A stretch of 19,592 nucleotides of DNA from assembly GCA_002431395.1 (NCBI GenBank), contig DJEU01000041.1, forward strand, positions 1 through 19,592, read 5' to 3'. Shown here piece after piece: positions 1 through 6,002 of this stretch. This DNA comes from Lachnoclostridium sp. UBA5890 (lineage in GTDB: Bacteria > Bacillota > Clostridia > Lachnospirales > Lachnospiraceae). Below the pieces are notes generated by a model, which worked only from the letters and a program-made list of their open reading frames with translations, had not been told where the DNA came from and ran no database searches. The translations under genes were made by a program, and so were the position numbers. How positions within the stretch are numbered: position 1 is the stretch's first letter; each line of letters opens with the position of its first letter.

Positions 1-63
1 GCTGGATTGGGTTTCAAGTGATATCGGTTTGAAAAATGGGGAAACTCAAAATAGAGAAGTTGC

Positions 64-91
64 TTGACTTTCCCTTAAAATGTGGTAATAT
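64..91 (+). promoter_or_regulatory. Promoter of the Fic gene
   Basis: TTGACT (64-69) and TAATAT (86-91) are separated by 16 bp. A TG one base before the -10 box (83-84) gives an extended -10. Transcription would start near 98, leaving a leader of about 70 bases before the Fic start codon. Seen in the sequence; not tested. Confidence 0.6.
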
Positions 92-109
92 TTAAGGAAA
101 AGGAAAGAA

Positions 110-160
110 TCTCCCAATAACATATTGATTTTGGGAGAAAGGGATAATATCTGGGAGAAA
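110..160 (+). promoter_or_regulatory. Leader hairpin and 20-bp direct repeat before Fic
   Basis: TCTCCCAA (110-117) and TTGGGAGA (131-138) form a perfect 8-bp stem around a 13-base loop. The right arm is also the first copy of a direct repeat: TTGGGAGAAAGG at 131 and CTGGGAGAAAGG at 151 are exactly 20 bp apart. Both lie between the promoter and the start codon, so they could act as an operator or as RNA structure controlling translation. Function is inferred. Confidence 0.4.
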
Positions 161-170
161 GGAGAAGGAG

Positions 171-1229
171 ATGAAAGAGTTTGATTATTCCAAACTAAAA
201 GACAGAACCTGGGATAATGAGATCTTGACATATGTTGCTCAGATTCATGAATATAAAGGCAAACAGGAATTATATATGCAACAGAAACCAGTTGAATTGA
301 AGCGGTTAATTGAAATCGCTAAGATTCAAAGTACGGAAAGTTCAAATGAAATTGAAGGTATTGTTACGACAAATGCCAGATTAAAACAATTGGTGGAAGA
401 TAAAACAACACCAAGAAATAGAGATGAGGAGGAAATTCTTGGTTATCGCAATGTGCTTAATATTGTTCATGAAAGTTATGACGCAATTCCCATTAGAAGC
501 AATTATATTTTACAGCTTCATGGAGAACTGTTAAAATATACTGCGTATTCTTATGCAGGTAAGTATAAGAATACTCCGAATGAGATTGATATGGTATTGG
601 AAAGCGGAGAAAAGATAGTTTTATTTAAGCCGCTTGAACTGTATGAGACTCCTGATGCAGTAGAACGTCTTTGTAATGAGTTTGAGAAAGCAATTGATGA
701 GAAAATTGTGGATCCACTTATTTTAATACCGAATTTTATTTTGGATTTTTTGTGTATTCATCCTTTTAATGATGGCAATGGAAGAATGAGCAGACTGATA
801 CCGCTATTACTTATGTACAGAAGTGGTTATTTTGTTGGACAGTATATTAGTATGGAAAAAGCTATTGCAGATACAAAGGAAGCTTATTTTGTAGCTTTAC
901 AGAAAGCGAATCAAAATTGGTATGAGGGAGAAAATGATCCTAAGCCATTTATAAAGTATATGCTTGGTATTGTATTATCTTGTTACAGAGATTTGGAAAC
1001 AAGAATTATGTTAACCGAAAAAAGTGGTAAAAAAAGTACTGCATATGATATCGTTAAGGCATACACAGATGGTACTATTGGTAGGTTTTCTAAAAAAGAT
1101 GCGTTAGTATCATGTCCAAGTCTTGGAAGTTCGTCAATAGAAGCCGCATTAAAAAAACTTGTTGAAGAAGGTGCTATTATTAGAACTGGTGCAGGACGTA
1201 AAACTATGTATATGAAAAAAACAGACTAG
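171..1229 (+). CDS. Fic family protein, class II, with C-terminal winged helix
   Basis: The 352-residue protein carries the full Fic signature HPFNDGNGR at residues 197-205. This is the catalytic loop that transfers AMP (or another phosphate-containing group) from a nucleotide to a hydroxyl on a target protein. An N-terminal inhibitory helix is recognisable from S58-x3-E62-G63 (SNEIEG), the class II arrangement in which the glutamate blocks productive ATP binding. Residues about 285-350 look like a winged-helix DNA-binding domain, common in this Fic subgroup. The start is supported by GGAGAAGGAG just upstream. No partner antitoxin gene is adjacent, as expected when inhibition is in cis. The gene is visibly A+T-rich (about 30% G+C in a sampled line), unlike the metabolic genes further right, suggesting acquisition. 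Targets and physiological role are unknown. Confidence 0.92.
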   Translation: MKEFDYSKLKDRTWDNEILTYVAQIHEYKGKQELYMQQKPVELKRLIEIAKIQSTESSNEIEGIVTTNARLKQLVEDKTTPRNRDEEEILGYRNVLNIVHESYDAIPIRSNYILQLHGELLKYTAYSYAGKYKNTPNEIDMVLESGEKIVLFKPLELYETPDAVERLCNEFEKAIDEKIVDPLILIPNFILDFLCIHPFNDGNGRMSRLIPLLLMYRSGYFVGQYISMEKAIADTKEAYFVALQKANQNWYEGENDPKPFIKYMLGIVLSCYRDLETRIMLTEKSGKKSTAYDIVKAYTDGTIGRFSKKDALVSCPSLGSSSIEAALKKLVEEGAIIRTGAGRKTMYMKKTD

Positions 1230-1256
1230 AAAATTTATTATCAGGAGGATACAAAA

Positions 1257-1883
1257 ATGAACGAAAATATGAGAAAAAGAAATGAGATTTTGGCGCAGAC
1301 GGTGATCAAAGGATTAGAGTCCAGAAATATGACAGGTTATTATGCTGCAGACAAAGAAGAAGCGGTGAAAAAGGCACTGGAAGTAATTGGAAAAGGAAGC
1401 ACCGTGGCGATGGGCGGCTGCCAGAGCGCACATGAAATCGGACTGATTCAGGCGTTGGAAGAAGGCGACTACAACTATATTGACCGCTCGAATATGACAC
1501 CGCGTGAAAGCCTGATGGCAGCTTATGATGCCGATGTTTTTCTTTCGAGTGCCAATGCAATGACCAATGACGGAATTATGGTAAATATTGATGGAAATTC
1601 GAACCGTGTTTCCTGTATTGCACAGGGGCCGAAAAAGGTTGTATTTATTGTCGGTATGAATAAGATCTGCTCCGATCTGGATGAGGCGATGAAGCGCGCC
1701 AGAAATGTGGCAGCACCGGCAAATGCGCAGCGCTTTGATGTGAAGACTCCATGTAAAGTAACTGGGAAATGTGCGGACTGCAAGTCCCCGGATACGATAT
1801 GCTGCCAGTTTTTGATTACGAGATATTCCCGTCATGAGGGCAGAATCCATGTGATTTTGGTAAATGATACGCTGGGGTACTAG
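1257..1883 (+). CDS. LUD-domain (LutC/YkgG-type) protein
   Basis: This 208-residue protein matches the LUD family, whose known members (LutB and LutC) take part in lactate oxidation. The family core is visible in the segments GSTVAMGGCQS and MTPRESLMAAYDADVFLSSA and in the glycine-rich DGIMVNIDGNSNR. The C-terminal part has a cysteine group at residues 166, 172, 175, 182 and 183, a pattern I associate with stand-alone LUD proteins of anaerobes and which could bind metal. No lutA or lutB partner is adjacent, so a role in lactate use cannot be claimed. It follows the Fic gene by 27 bases with a strong AGGAGG site and may be read from the Fic promoter. Its base composition is clearly more G+C-rich than the Fic and ATPase genes on either side. 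Confidence 0.85.
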   Translation: MNENMRKRNEILAQTVIKGLESRNMTGYYAADKEEAVKKALEVIGKGSTVAMGGCQSAHEIGLIQALEEGDYNYIDRSNMTPRESLMAAYDADVFLSSANAMTNDGIMVNIDGNSNRVSCIAQGPKKVVFIVGMNKICSDLDEAMKRARNVAAPANAQRFDVKTPCKVTGKCADCKSPDTICCQFLITRYSRHEGRIHVILVNDTLGY

Positions 1884-1913
1884 GAATATTTGAAAATGTA
1901 AGAAATTCAAACC

Positions 1914-1964
1914 AGAAGTCGCTTTCGAAAAATCAAAAAAATTGAATTTTTGAAAGCGGCTTCT
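1914..1964 (+). terminator. Long hairpin after the LUD gene, possible terminator
   Basis: The arms 1914-1933 and 1946-1964 pair over about 19 positions with one G-T wobble and one bulged G, around a 12-base A-rich loop. The stem has an A-run/T-run near the loop and a G+C-rich base. Only a weak T-run follows, so this is not a textbook intrinsic terminator. It abuts the -35 box of the next promoter and may act on either transcript. Confidence 0.5.
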
Positions 1965-1992
1965 TGCATATCTTGTGAGAAGAGGGTATAAT
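1964..1992 (+). promoter_or_regulatory. Promoter of the first DUF4143 ATPase
   Basis: TTGCAT (1964-1969) and TATAAT (1987-1992) are 17 bp apart. The wider frame CTTGCATA ... GGTATAATAA is repeated almost exactly before the second ATPase gene (3441-3473). Confidence 0.65.
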
Positions 1993-2053
1993 AAAGGTAA
2001 AATACGATTTCAAAAATACAAAAAAATTTATTTCTTGAAAGTGGGGTTGAAAT

Positions 2054-3250
2054 GTGAAAACGATTATAAGAAAAAAATATTTGGATAGAATTATTGGTTT
2101 GAACGGCACACCGGACATCAAAATCATTACCGGGATACGTCGATCCGGGAAATCAAAATTGATGCAGGCCTATATTCAATATTTGAAAAGCCATTGTGAA
2201 AATATCAATATTATATTCATTGATTTTATGGATTTGGATTATGAAAATATAAAGGAGTATCATGCCCTTCATTCTTATGTAGAAGAGCATTTTCAAGAAG
2301 GAAAAACAAATTATCTCTTTGTGGATGAAGTTCAGATGTGTCCGCAGTTTGAATTGGCGATAAACAGTTTGTATGCGAAAGGAAAGTATGATATTTATAT
2401 TACGGGGTCGAATGCTTTTTTGCTTAGTGCGGACCTGGCTACTCTTTTTACGGGAAGATATATTGAAATACATGTATTCCCTTTTAGTTTTCAAGAATAT
2501 TGTCAGTATTTTGATGGTATTATGGACAGAGAAGCATTGTTTGAAGAGTATACGACGAAAGGTGGTCTGGCTGGATCTTATGCTTATAACACGGAAAAAG
2601 ATAGAATAAATTATATTAAAGAAGTTTATGAAACGATTGTGACCAGAGATCTTGTGCAGAAATATGCGCTGCCGGACACGCTGATCTTGCAGCGACTGTG
2701 TGAGTTCCTTATGGACAATATCAGTAATTTGACATCTCCCAATAAAGTCAGTAAATTGCTGACAGCGAATAGTATCCCTGCCAATCATGTTACGATAGGA
2801 AGATATATTAAGTACTTATGTAATGCATTTGTGTTTTATGATATTAAGCGTTACGATATTCGAGGTAAAAAATATCTTGAAAGTACTGAAAAGTTTTATT
2901 TGTGTGATACGGGAATTCGATATGCAATACTTGGAAACCGAAATATGGATTATGGAAGAGTTTATGAAAATATGGTTTGTCTTGAATTACTGCGTCGAGG
3001 ATATGATGTTTATGTAGGGAAACTATACGAGAAAGAGATTGATTTTGTTGCTCAAAGAGGAAGTGAAAAAATTTATATTCAGGTAAGCGATAATATTTCG
3101 GCAGAGGATACGTTTGAAAGAGAATGTTCACCTCTTCTTCGTATTCGAGATGCTTATCCGAAAATGATCATTGCGAGGACGAAGCATCCGAAGTATAGTT
3201 ATGAAGGAATTGAAATCCATGACATAGCAGACTGGCTGCTGTTGGAATAG
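2054..3250 (+). CDS. AAA ATPase with DUF4143 C-terminal region
   Basis: A 398-residue P-loop ATPase. Walker A is GIRRSGKS at residues 27-34 and Walker B is LFVDEVQ with D91 and E92; a sensor-like ITGSNA follows at about 115. The C-terminal part has the layout of the DUF4143 family: a winged-helix-like middle and a nuclease-like fold with YENMVCLELL, then D330 in EIDFV and IQV where a full PD-(D/E)xK nuclease would have ExK. The nuclease site may therefore be degenerate. The start is GTG at 2054; the overlapping ATG at 2052 is followed directly by a stop. The ribosome site (AGTGGGG) is weak. The family is abundant in gut bacteria and archaea but its cellular role is not established. The gene is A+T-rich with its own promoter, consistent with mobile accessory DNA. 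Confidence 0.88.
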   Translation: MKTIIRKKYLDRIIGLNGTPDIKIITGIRRSGKSKLMQAYIQYLKSHCENINIIFIDFMDLDYENIKEYHALHSYVEEHFQEGKTNYLFVDEVQMCPQFELAINSLYAKGKYDIYITGSNAFLLSADLATLFTGRYIEIHVFPFSFQEYCQYFDGIMDREALFEEYTTKGGLAGSYAYNTEKDRINYIKEVYETIVTRDLVQKYALPDTLILQRLCEFLMDNISNLTSPNKVSKLLTANSIPANHVTIGRYIKYLCNAFVFYDIKRYDIRGKKYLESTEKFYLCDTGIRYAILGNRNMDYGRVYENMVCLELLRRGYDVYVGKLYEKEIDFVAQRGSEKIYIQVSDNISAEDTFERECSPLLRIRDAYPKMIIARTKHPKYSYEGIEIHDIADWLLLE

Positions 3251-3270
3251 TTTTTGCAGGAGGATAGCAT

Positions 3271-3342
3271 ATGACTTGTAACTGGTGTGAACTGTCAGAG
3301 GAAGAAAAAAAGTATTTATTGTTTCGATATATCAACGGATGA
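3271..3342 (+). CDS. Possible 23-residue small ORF with strong ribosome site
   Basis: An ATG at 3271 lies close behind a perfect AGGAGG and opens a 23-codon frame that starts MTCNWCELSEEEKKYLL and stops at 3340. It has a CxxC pair (C3, C6) and an acidic/basic helix-like middle. It begins 20 bases after the first ATPase stop and ends just before the 23-bp repeats. It may be a real small protein in the ATPase transcript or the 5' stub of a lost gene. I recognise no family. The ribosome site is the main support. Confidence 0.3.
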   Translation: MTCNWCELSEEEKKYLLFRYING

Positions 3343-3352
3343 AGAAATTTAT

Positions 3353-3444
3353 CCGAAAAATATAAAATAAAAGTGCCGAAAAACACAAAATAAAATAGCC
3401 GAAAAAAGTAAAATAAAAGTGCCGAAAAACATAAAACGCTCTTG
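3353..3444 (+). repeat. Four tandem 23-bp repeats (iteron-like)
   Basis: Units start at 3353, 3376, 3399 and 3422, exactly 23 bp apart. Each begins CCGAAAAA; units 1-3 continue with an A-rich stretch containing AAAATAAAA, and units 1 and 3 end in AAGTG. The fourth unit loses similarity after its first 15 bases, where it runs into the -35 box TTGCAT (3442-3447). Position and periodicity suggest binding sites controlling the second ATPase gene; this is inference. Confidence 0.85.
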
Positions 3445-3471
3445 CATAAAGCCTATTGAAAATGGTATAAT
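3442..3471 (+). promoter_or_regulatory. Promoter of the second DUF4143 ATPase
   Basis: TTGCAT (3442-3447) and TATAAT (3466-3471) are 18 bp apart. The -35 box overlaps the fourth 23-bp repeat. AAAAGGAG at about 3481-3488 serves as ribosome site for the ATG at 3499. Confidence 0.65.
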
Positions 3472-3498
3472 AAGTAATAGAAAAGGAGTGTACGTGTT

Positions 3499-4806
3499 AT
3501 GAAATATATTCGAAGAATTGTCGATGATGTAATAGATCGAAGAACAGAAGCATTTAATGCAATCAGTATAACAGGGCCGAAAGGATGTGGAAAGACAAGA
3601 ACAGCCAGGGAACGCTCGCAAACGATTATTGAGTTTCAGGATGAAGATAAAAGAGATGGGTATCTCGCGGTAGCGGAAACGGCTCCTAAATTATTTTTGA
3701 AAAATCCAAAACCAATTTTGTTTGATGAGTGGCAGGATGCGGTAAAAATATGGGGAACGATAAGGAAAGCATGCGACGATAATCCTGAAAATGTGGGAGA
3801 ATTTTATTTGACTGGTTCTGCAAGCAAAAAAATCAATACTCCTCATACAGGAACCGGAAGAATAACCGAAGTAACGATGTATCCGATGACTTTATTTGAA
3901 ACCGGTGAATCAAATGGCAAGATATCCTTATCGAAAATTCTTGAAGATGAAAAGTATGATATTGACGGAATCCTGTCGGAAACAGAGTTGGAACATTTGT
4001 TTTTCGCTGCTTGTAGAGGTGGCTGGCCCAGATGTATGGCATTGACAAAGGATAGTGCAAAATTAGAAATTGCAAAAGATTATTATAGACAGATCTATCA
4101 AAAGGATATATCTGCCATTGATGGAATAAATAGAAATCCAGAATGGGCAAGAACATTATTGTGGTCATATGCAAGAAATATGGCAACTACAGCAAAAAGG
4201 AAGAATATTTTTGCGGATGTAAAAGCTACGCAGAATGTTACAGATGTGACGCTGGCATCCTATGTTGAGGCGTTAGAGACGTTATTTGTAGTCAGGGATA
4301 TTGATGCATGGACACCACATCTTCGCTCAAAAACGGCAATTCGATCTGCTAAAAAACACATATTTATTGATCCGTCTATCGGTCTGGCAGCTCTTGGAAT
4401 TGAACCAAACTATTTTATCAACGATTTAGATTTATTTGGTCATGTTTTTGAAAATATAGTTTTAAGGGATTTGCTGGTTTATGCCGAAAAACACAACGCA
4501 CGATTACTGCACTATACCGATGATACAGGATTAGAAGCAGATGCCGTATACCAAATGGCAGATGGCAGGTATGCGCTGATTGAGGTGAAAGTGGGAGTAA
4601 ATAAAATACCGGAAGCAGAAAAATCATTATTAAGATTTAAAGAAGTAATACGAAAATATAACGACACTGCTTTACAAAATGAGAAACACCCGCGTGCTGT
4701 ATATCGGGAGCCGTCTGCCTTGATTGTAATCTGTGCTAATGCCAATATGGCATATACAACCGATTCGGGAGTTAAGATTGTTCCCATCGGCTGCTTGAGA
4801 GACTAG
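3499..4806 (+). CDS. AAA ATPase with DUF4143 domain and intact nuclease-like motif
   Basis: A 435-residue P-loop ATPase of a different subgroup from the preceding one. Walker A is GPKGCGKT (residues 26-33), Walker B is ILFDEWQ (D76, E77), and YLTGSAS follows as a sensor-like segment. The C-terminal region has FENIVLRDLL, then D348 in GLEADAVY and E362-V-K364 in LIEVKVG. Together these give the E...D...ExK order of PD-(D/E)xK nucleases, so here the nuclease-like site appears complete. It has its own promoter and upstream repeats and is not tightly joined to the first ATPase (248 bp gap). The low G+C content matches the first ATPase and the Fic gene. The role of the family is unknown; defence, or a part in mobile elements, would be guesses. 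Confidence 0.88.
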   Translation: MKYIRRIVDDVIDRRTEAFNAISITGPKGCGKTRTARERSQTIIEFQDEDKRDGYLAVAETAPKLFLKNPKPILFDEWQDAVKIWGTIRKACDDNPENVGEFYLTGSASKKINTPHTGTGRITEVTMYPMTLFETGESNGKISLSKILEDEKYDIDGILSETELEHLFFAACRGGWPRCMALTKDSAKLEIAKDYYRQIYQKDISAIDGINRNPEWARTLLWSYARNMATTAKRKNIFADVKATQNVTDVTLASYVEALETLFVVRDIDAWTPHLRSKTAIRSAKKHIFIDPSIGLAALGIEPNYFINDLDLFGHVFENIVLRDLLVYAEKHNARLLHYTDDTGLEADAVYQMADGRYALIEVKVGVNKIPEAEKSLLRFKEVIRKYNDTALQNEKHPRAVYREPSALIVICANANMAYTTDSGVKIVPIGCLRD

Positions 4807-4827
4807 TGTTTCAAAGGAAGTGGCAAA

Positions 4828-4992
4828 ATGATTATTCATACAGGAATGAGAACGGACATACCGGCATTTTACTCCGAATGGTTTTTGAATAGGATTCAAG
4901 AGGGCATGGTATGTGTGAGAAATCCTTACAATCCCAGTCAGGTAACGAAGTACAGGCTTTCGTCGGAAGTTGTAGATCTGATTGCATTTTGT
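4828..4992 (+). pseudogene. 5' remnant of a DUF1848 family gene
   Basis: The first 55 codons match the N-terminus of DUF1848 proteins as I know them: RTDIPAFYSEWFLNRIQEG, VRNPYNPSQV and SSEVVDLIAFC. Full-length members run to roughly 300 residues and continue with a TKNP segment and a cysteine cluster. Here similarity stops after C55, and the frame runs only 14 more codons (RRLEKRESVQFPLL) through an inverted repeat before stopping at 5035-5037. A ribosome site (AAAGGAAG) and ATG start are still intact. The simplest reading is a deletion removing the 3' 80% of the gene, with the break near 4993. The intact family is annotated as radical-SAM/Spl-like; the remnant cannot have that activity. Confidence 0.75.
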
Positions 4993-5000
4993 CGTAGACT

Positions 5001-5035
5001 AGAGAAGCGGGAATCAGTACAATTCCCGCTTCTCT
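5001..5035. repeat. Perfect 14-bp inverted repeat at the convergent gene ends
   Basis: AGAGAAGCGGGAAT (5001-5014) and its exact reverse complement (5022-5035) flank a 7-base loop. The repeat covers the stop codon and last codons of the minus-strand deaminase and the out-of-family tail of the DUF1848 remnant. No T-run follows on either strand, so a bidirectional terminator is possible but not canonical. Confidence 0.8.
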
Positions 5036-5475
5036 GATGCTGTATAATCCTGAAATAATTTCAAACATTGTTTCCGTTCCAATTCTTCCAAGTCAAGTAA
5101 TTTTGTCCTGCCTTCCAGATAGTCATAAAAGGCGTCATCGCGAAAGCCGATATCCGCGGTATCTTTGCGGTTGCAGCCGTAGTAAACCGTTTTGATGTTT
5201 GCCCACAGAATGCCGCCAAGGCACATTGGGCAGGGTTCTGCGGTTGTATATAGTTCACAGCCGCTCAGGTCGTGAGTCCCCAGATTTTTACAGGCATCGC
5301 GGATGGCTTCCATTTCGCCGTGGCAGGTGGGATCCTGCTTGTAGAGAACGCGGTTATGACCGCGTCCGACGATTTTGTCGTCTTTTACAATAACCGAGCC
5401 AAAAGGACCCCCGTGACCGTTTTCGATACCGGTATAGGCTTCCTTTGCGGCCTCTGCCATATATTTTTCTTTCAT
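5014..5475 (-). CDS. Nucleoside/guanine deaminase family protein
   Basis: A 153-residue member of the cytidine/deoxycytidylate deaminase superfamily. The zinc site is complete: H52 and proton-shuttling E54 in CHGEMEAI, and C82 and C85 in EPCPMCLGG. Length and the segments GGPFGSVIVKD and FRDDAFYDYL resemble bacterial guanine deaminase (GuaD), which converts guanine to xanthine, more than tRNA adenosine deaminase. It is the last gene of the minus-strand operon, 8 bases after the phosphatase gene, with AGGTGA before the start. Its stop codon lies inside a perfect inverted repeat. Why a base deaminase ends a sugar-acid operon is unclear; it may simply be co-transcribed. Substrate is inferred. 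Confidence 0.85.
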   Translation of the reverse strand: MKEKYMAEAAKEAYTGIENGHGGPFGSVIVKDDKIVGRGHNRVLYKQDPTCHGEMEAIRDACKNLGTHDLSGCELYTTAEPCPMCLGGILWANIKTVYYGCNRKDTADIGFRDDAFYDYLEGRTKLLDLEELERKQCLKLFQDYTASEKRELY

Positions 5476-5483
5476 AAAATCAC

Positions 5484-5987
5484 CTACAGATCTAAAAAGT
5501 TACTGAAATCATAACGCCCTTCCAAAATCATATCAACCGCTTCGCGGACAGGAGCCTGCCCTGCCGGTTTGGTAAGAATGATATCGATATAAGGGCGGAG
5601 AGCCTTGCCGCAGTCTGCCGGGGCAAATGTGATGCCGGCGGTTTTGATGGCGCTCAAGTCATTCATGTCATCGCCGATATAAGCCACTTCGCAAGCATCG
5701 AGATGATATTTTTCCATCAAAGCAGTTAAGGTAGCCGCCTTGTTTTTTACGCCCTGATAAAGTTCTTCGATGTGAAGTTCTTTGCAGCGGTTCTCCACGA
5801 TCTTAGAGGTGCGGCCGGTAATGATGGCTGGCACAATGCCGGAATCTTTCAGCAGTTTGATGCCAAGTCCGTCTTTTACATTAAAAGCCTTGCACAGTTC
5901 GCCATCATTTCCCATATAGATATTGCCGTCTGTCAATGTACCATCGACATCCATGGCAAACAGTTTTATCTTTGTCAAATCTTTCAT
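5484..5987 (-). CDS. kdsC: KdsC-like HAD phosphatase
   Basis: A 167-residue, cap-less HAD phosphatase of the KdsC/YrbI type. Motif I is MDVDGTLTDG with nucleophile D13 and acid/base D15, motif II is IITGRTS, and motif IV is GDDMNDLS. The family removes the phosphate from Kdo-8-phosphate or related nonulosonate phosphates before CMP activation. The gene sits between the aldolase (15 bases upstream) and the deaminase, in one operon with kdsB, which supports a role on a 3-deoxy-ulosonic acid phosphate. The exact sugar is not known. Family assignment is firm; the symbol is by family. Confidence 0.88.
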   Translation of the reverse strand: MKDLTKIKLFAMDVDGTLTDGNIYMGNDGELCKAFNVKDGLGIKLLKDSGIVPAIITGRTSKIVENRCKELHIEELYQGVKNKAATLTALMEKYHLDACEVAYIGDDMNDLSAIKTAGITFAPADCGKALRPYIDIILTKPAGQAPVREAVDMILEGRYDFSNFLDL

Positions 5988-6002
5988 ATCGGTACCTGCC
6001 TC

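Noticed and set aside
2..67. Possible C-terminal end of an upstream gene (frame ending EVA and TGA at 65-67)
   Set aside because: Only 21 codons are visible and no family is recognisable; the stop falls inside the Fic promoter -35 box. Too little to call.
171..1883. Fic and LUD genes as a toxin-antitoxin pair
   Set aside because: The LUD protein is a known enzyme family, and the Fic protein carries its own inhibitory helix, so no antitoxin is needed.
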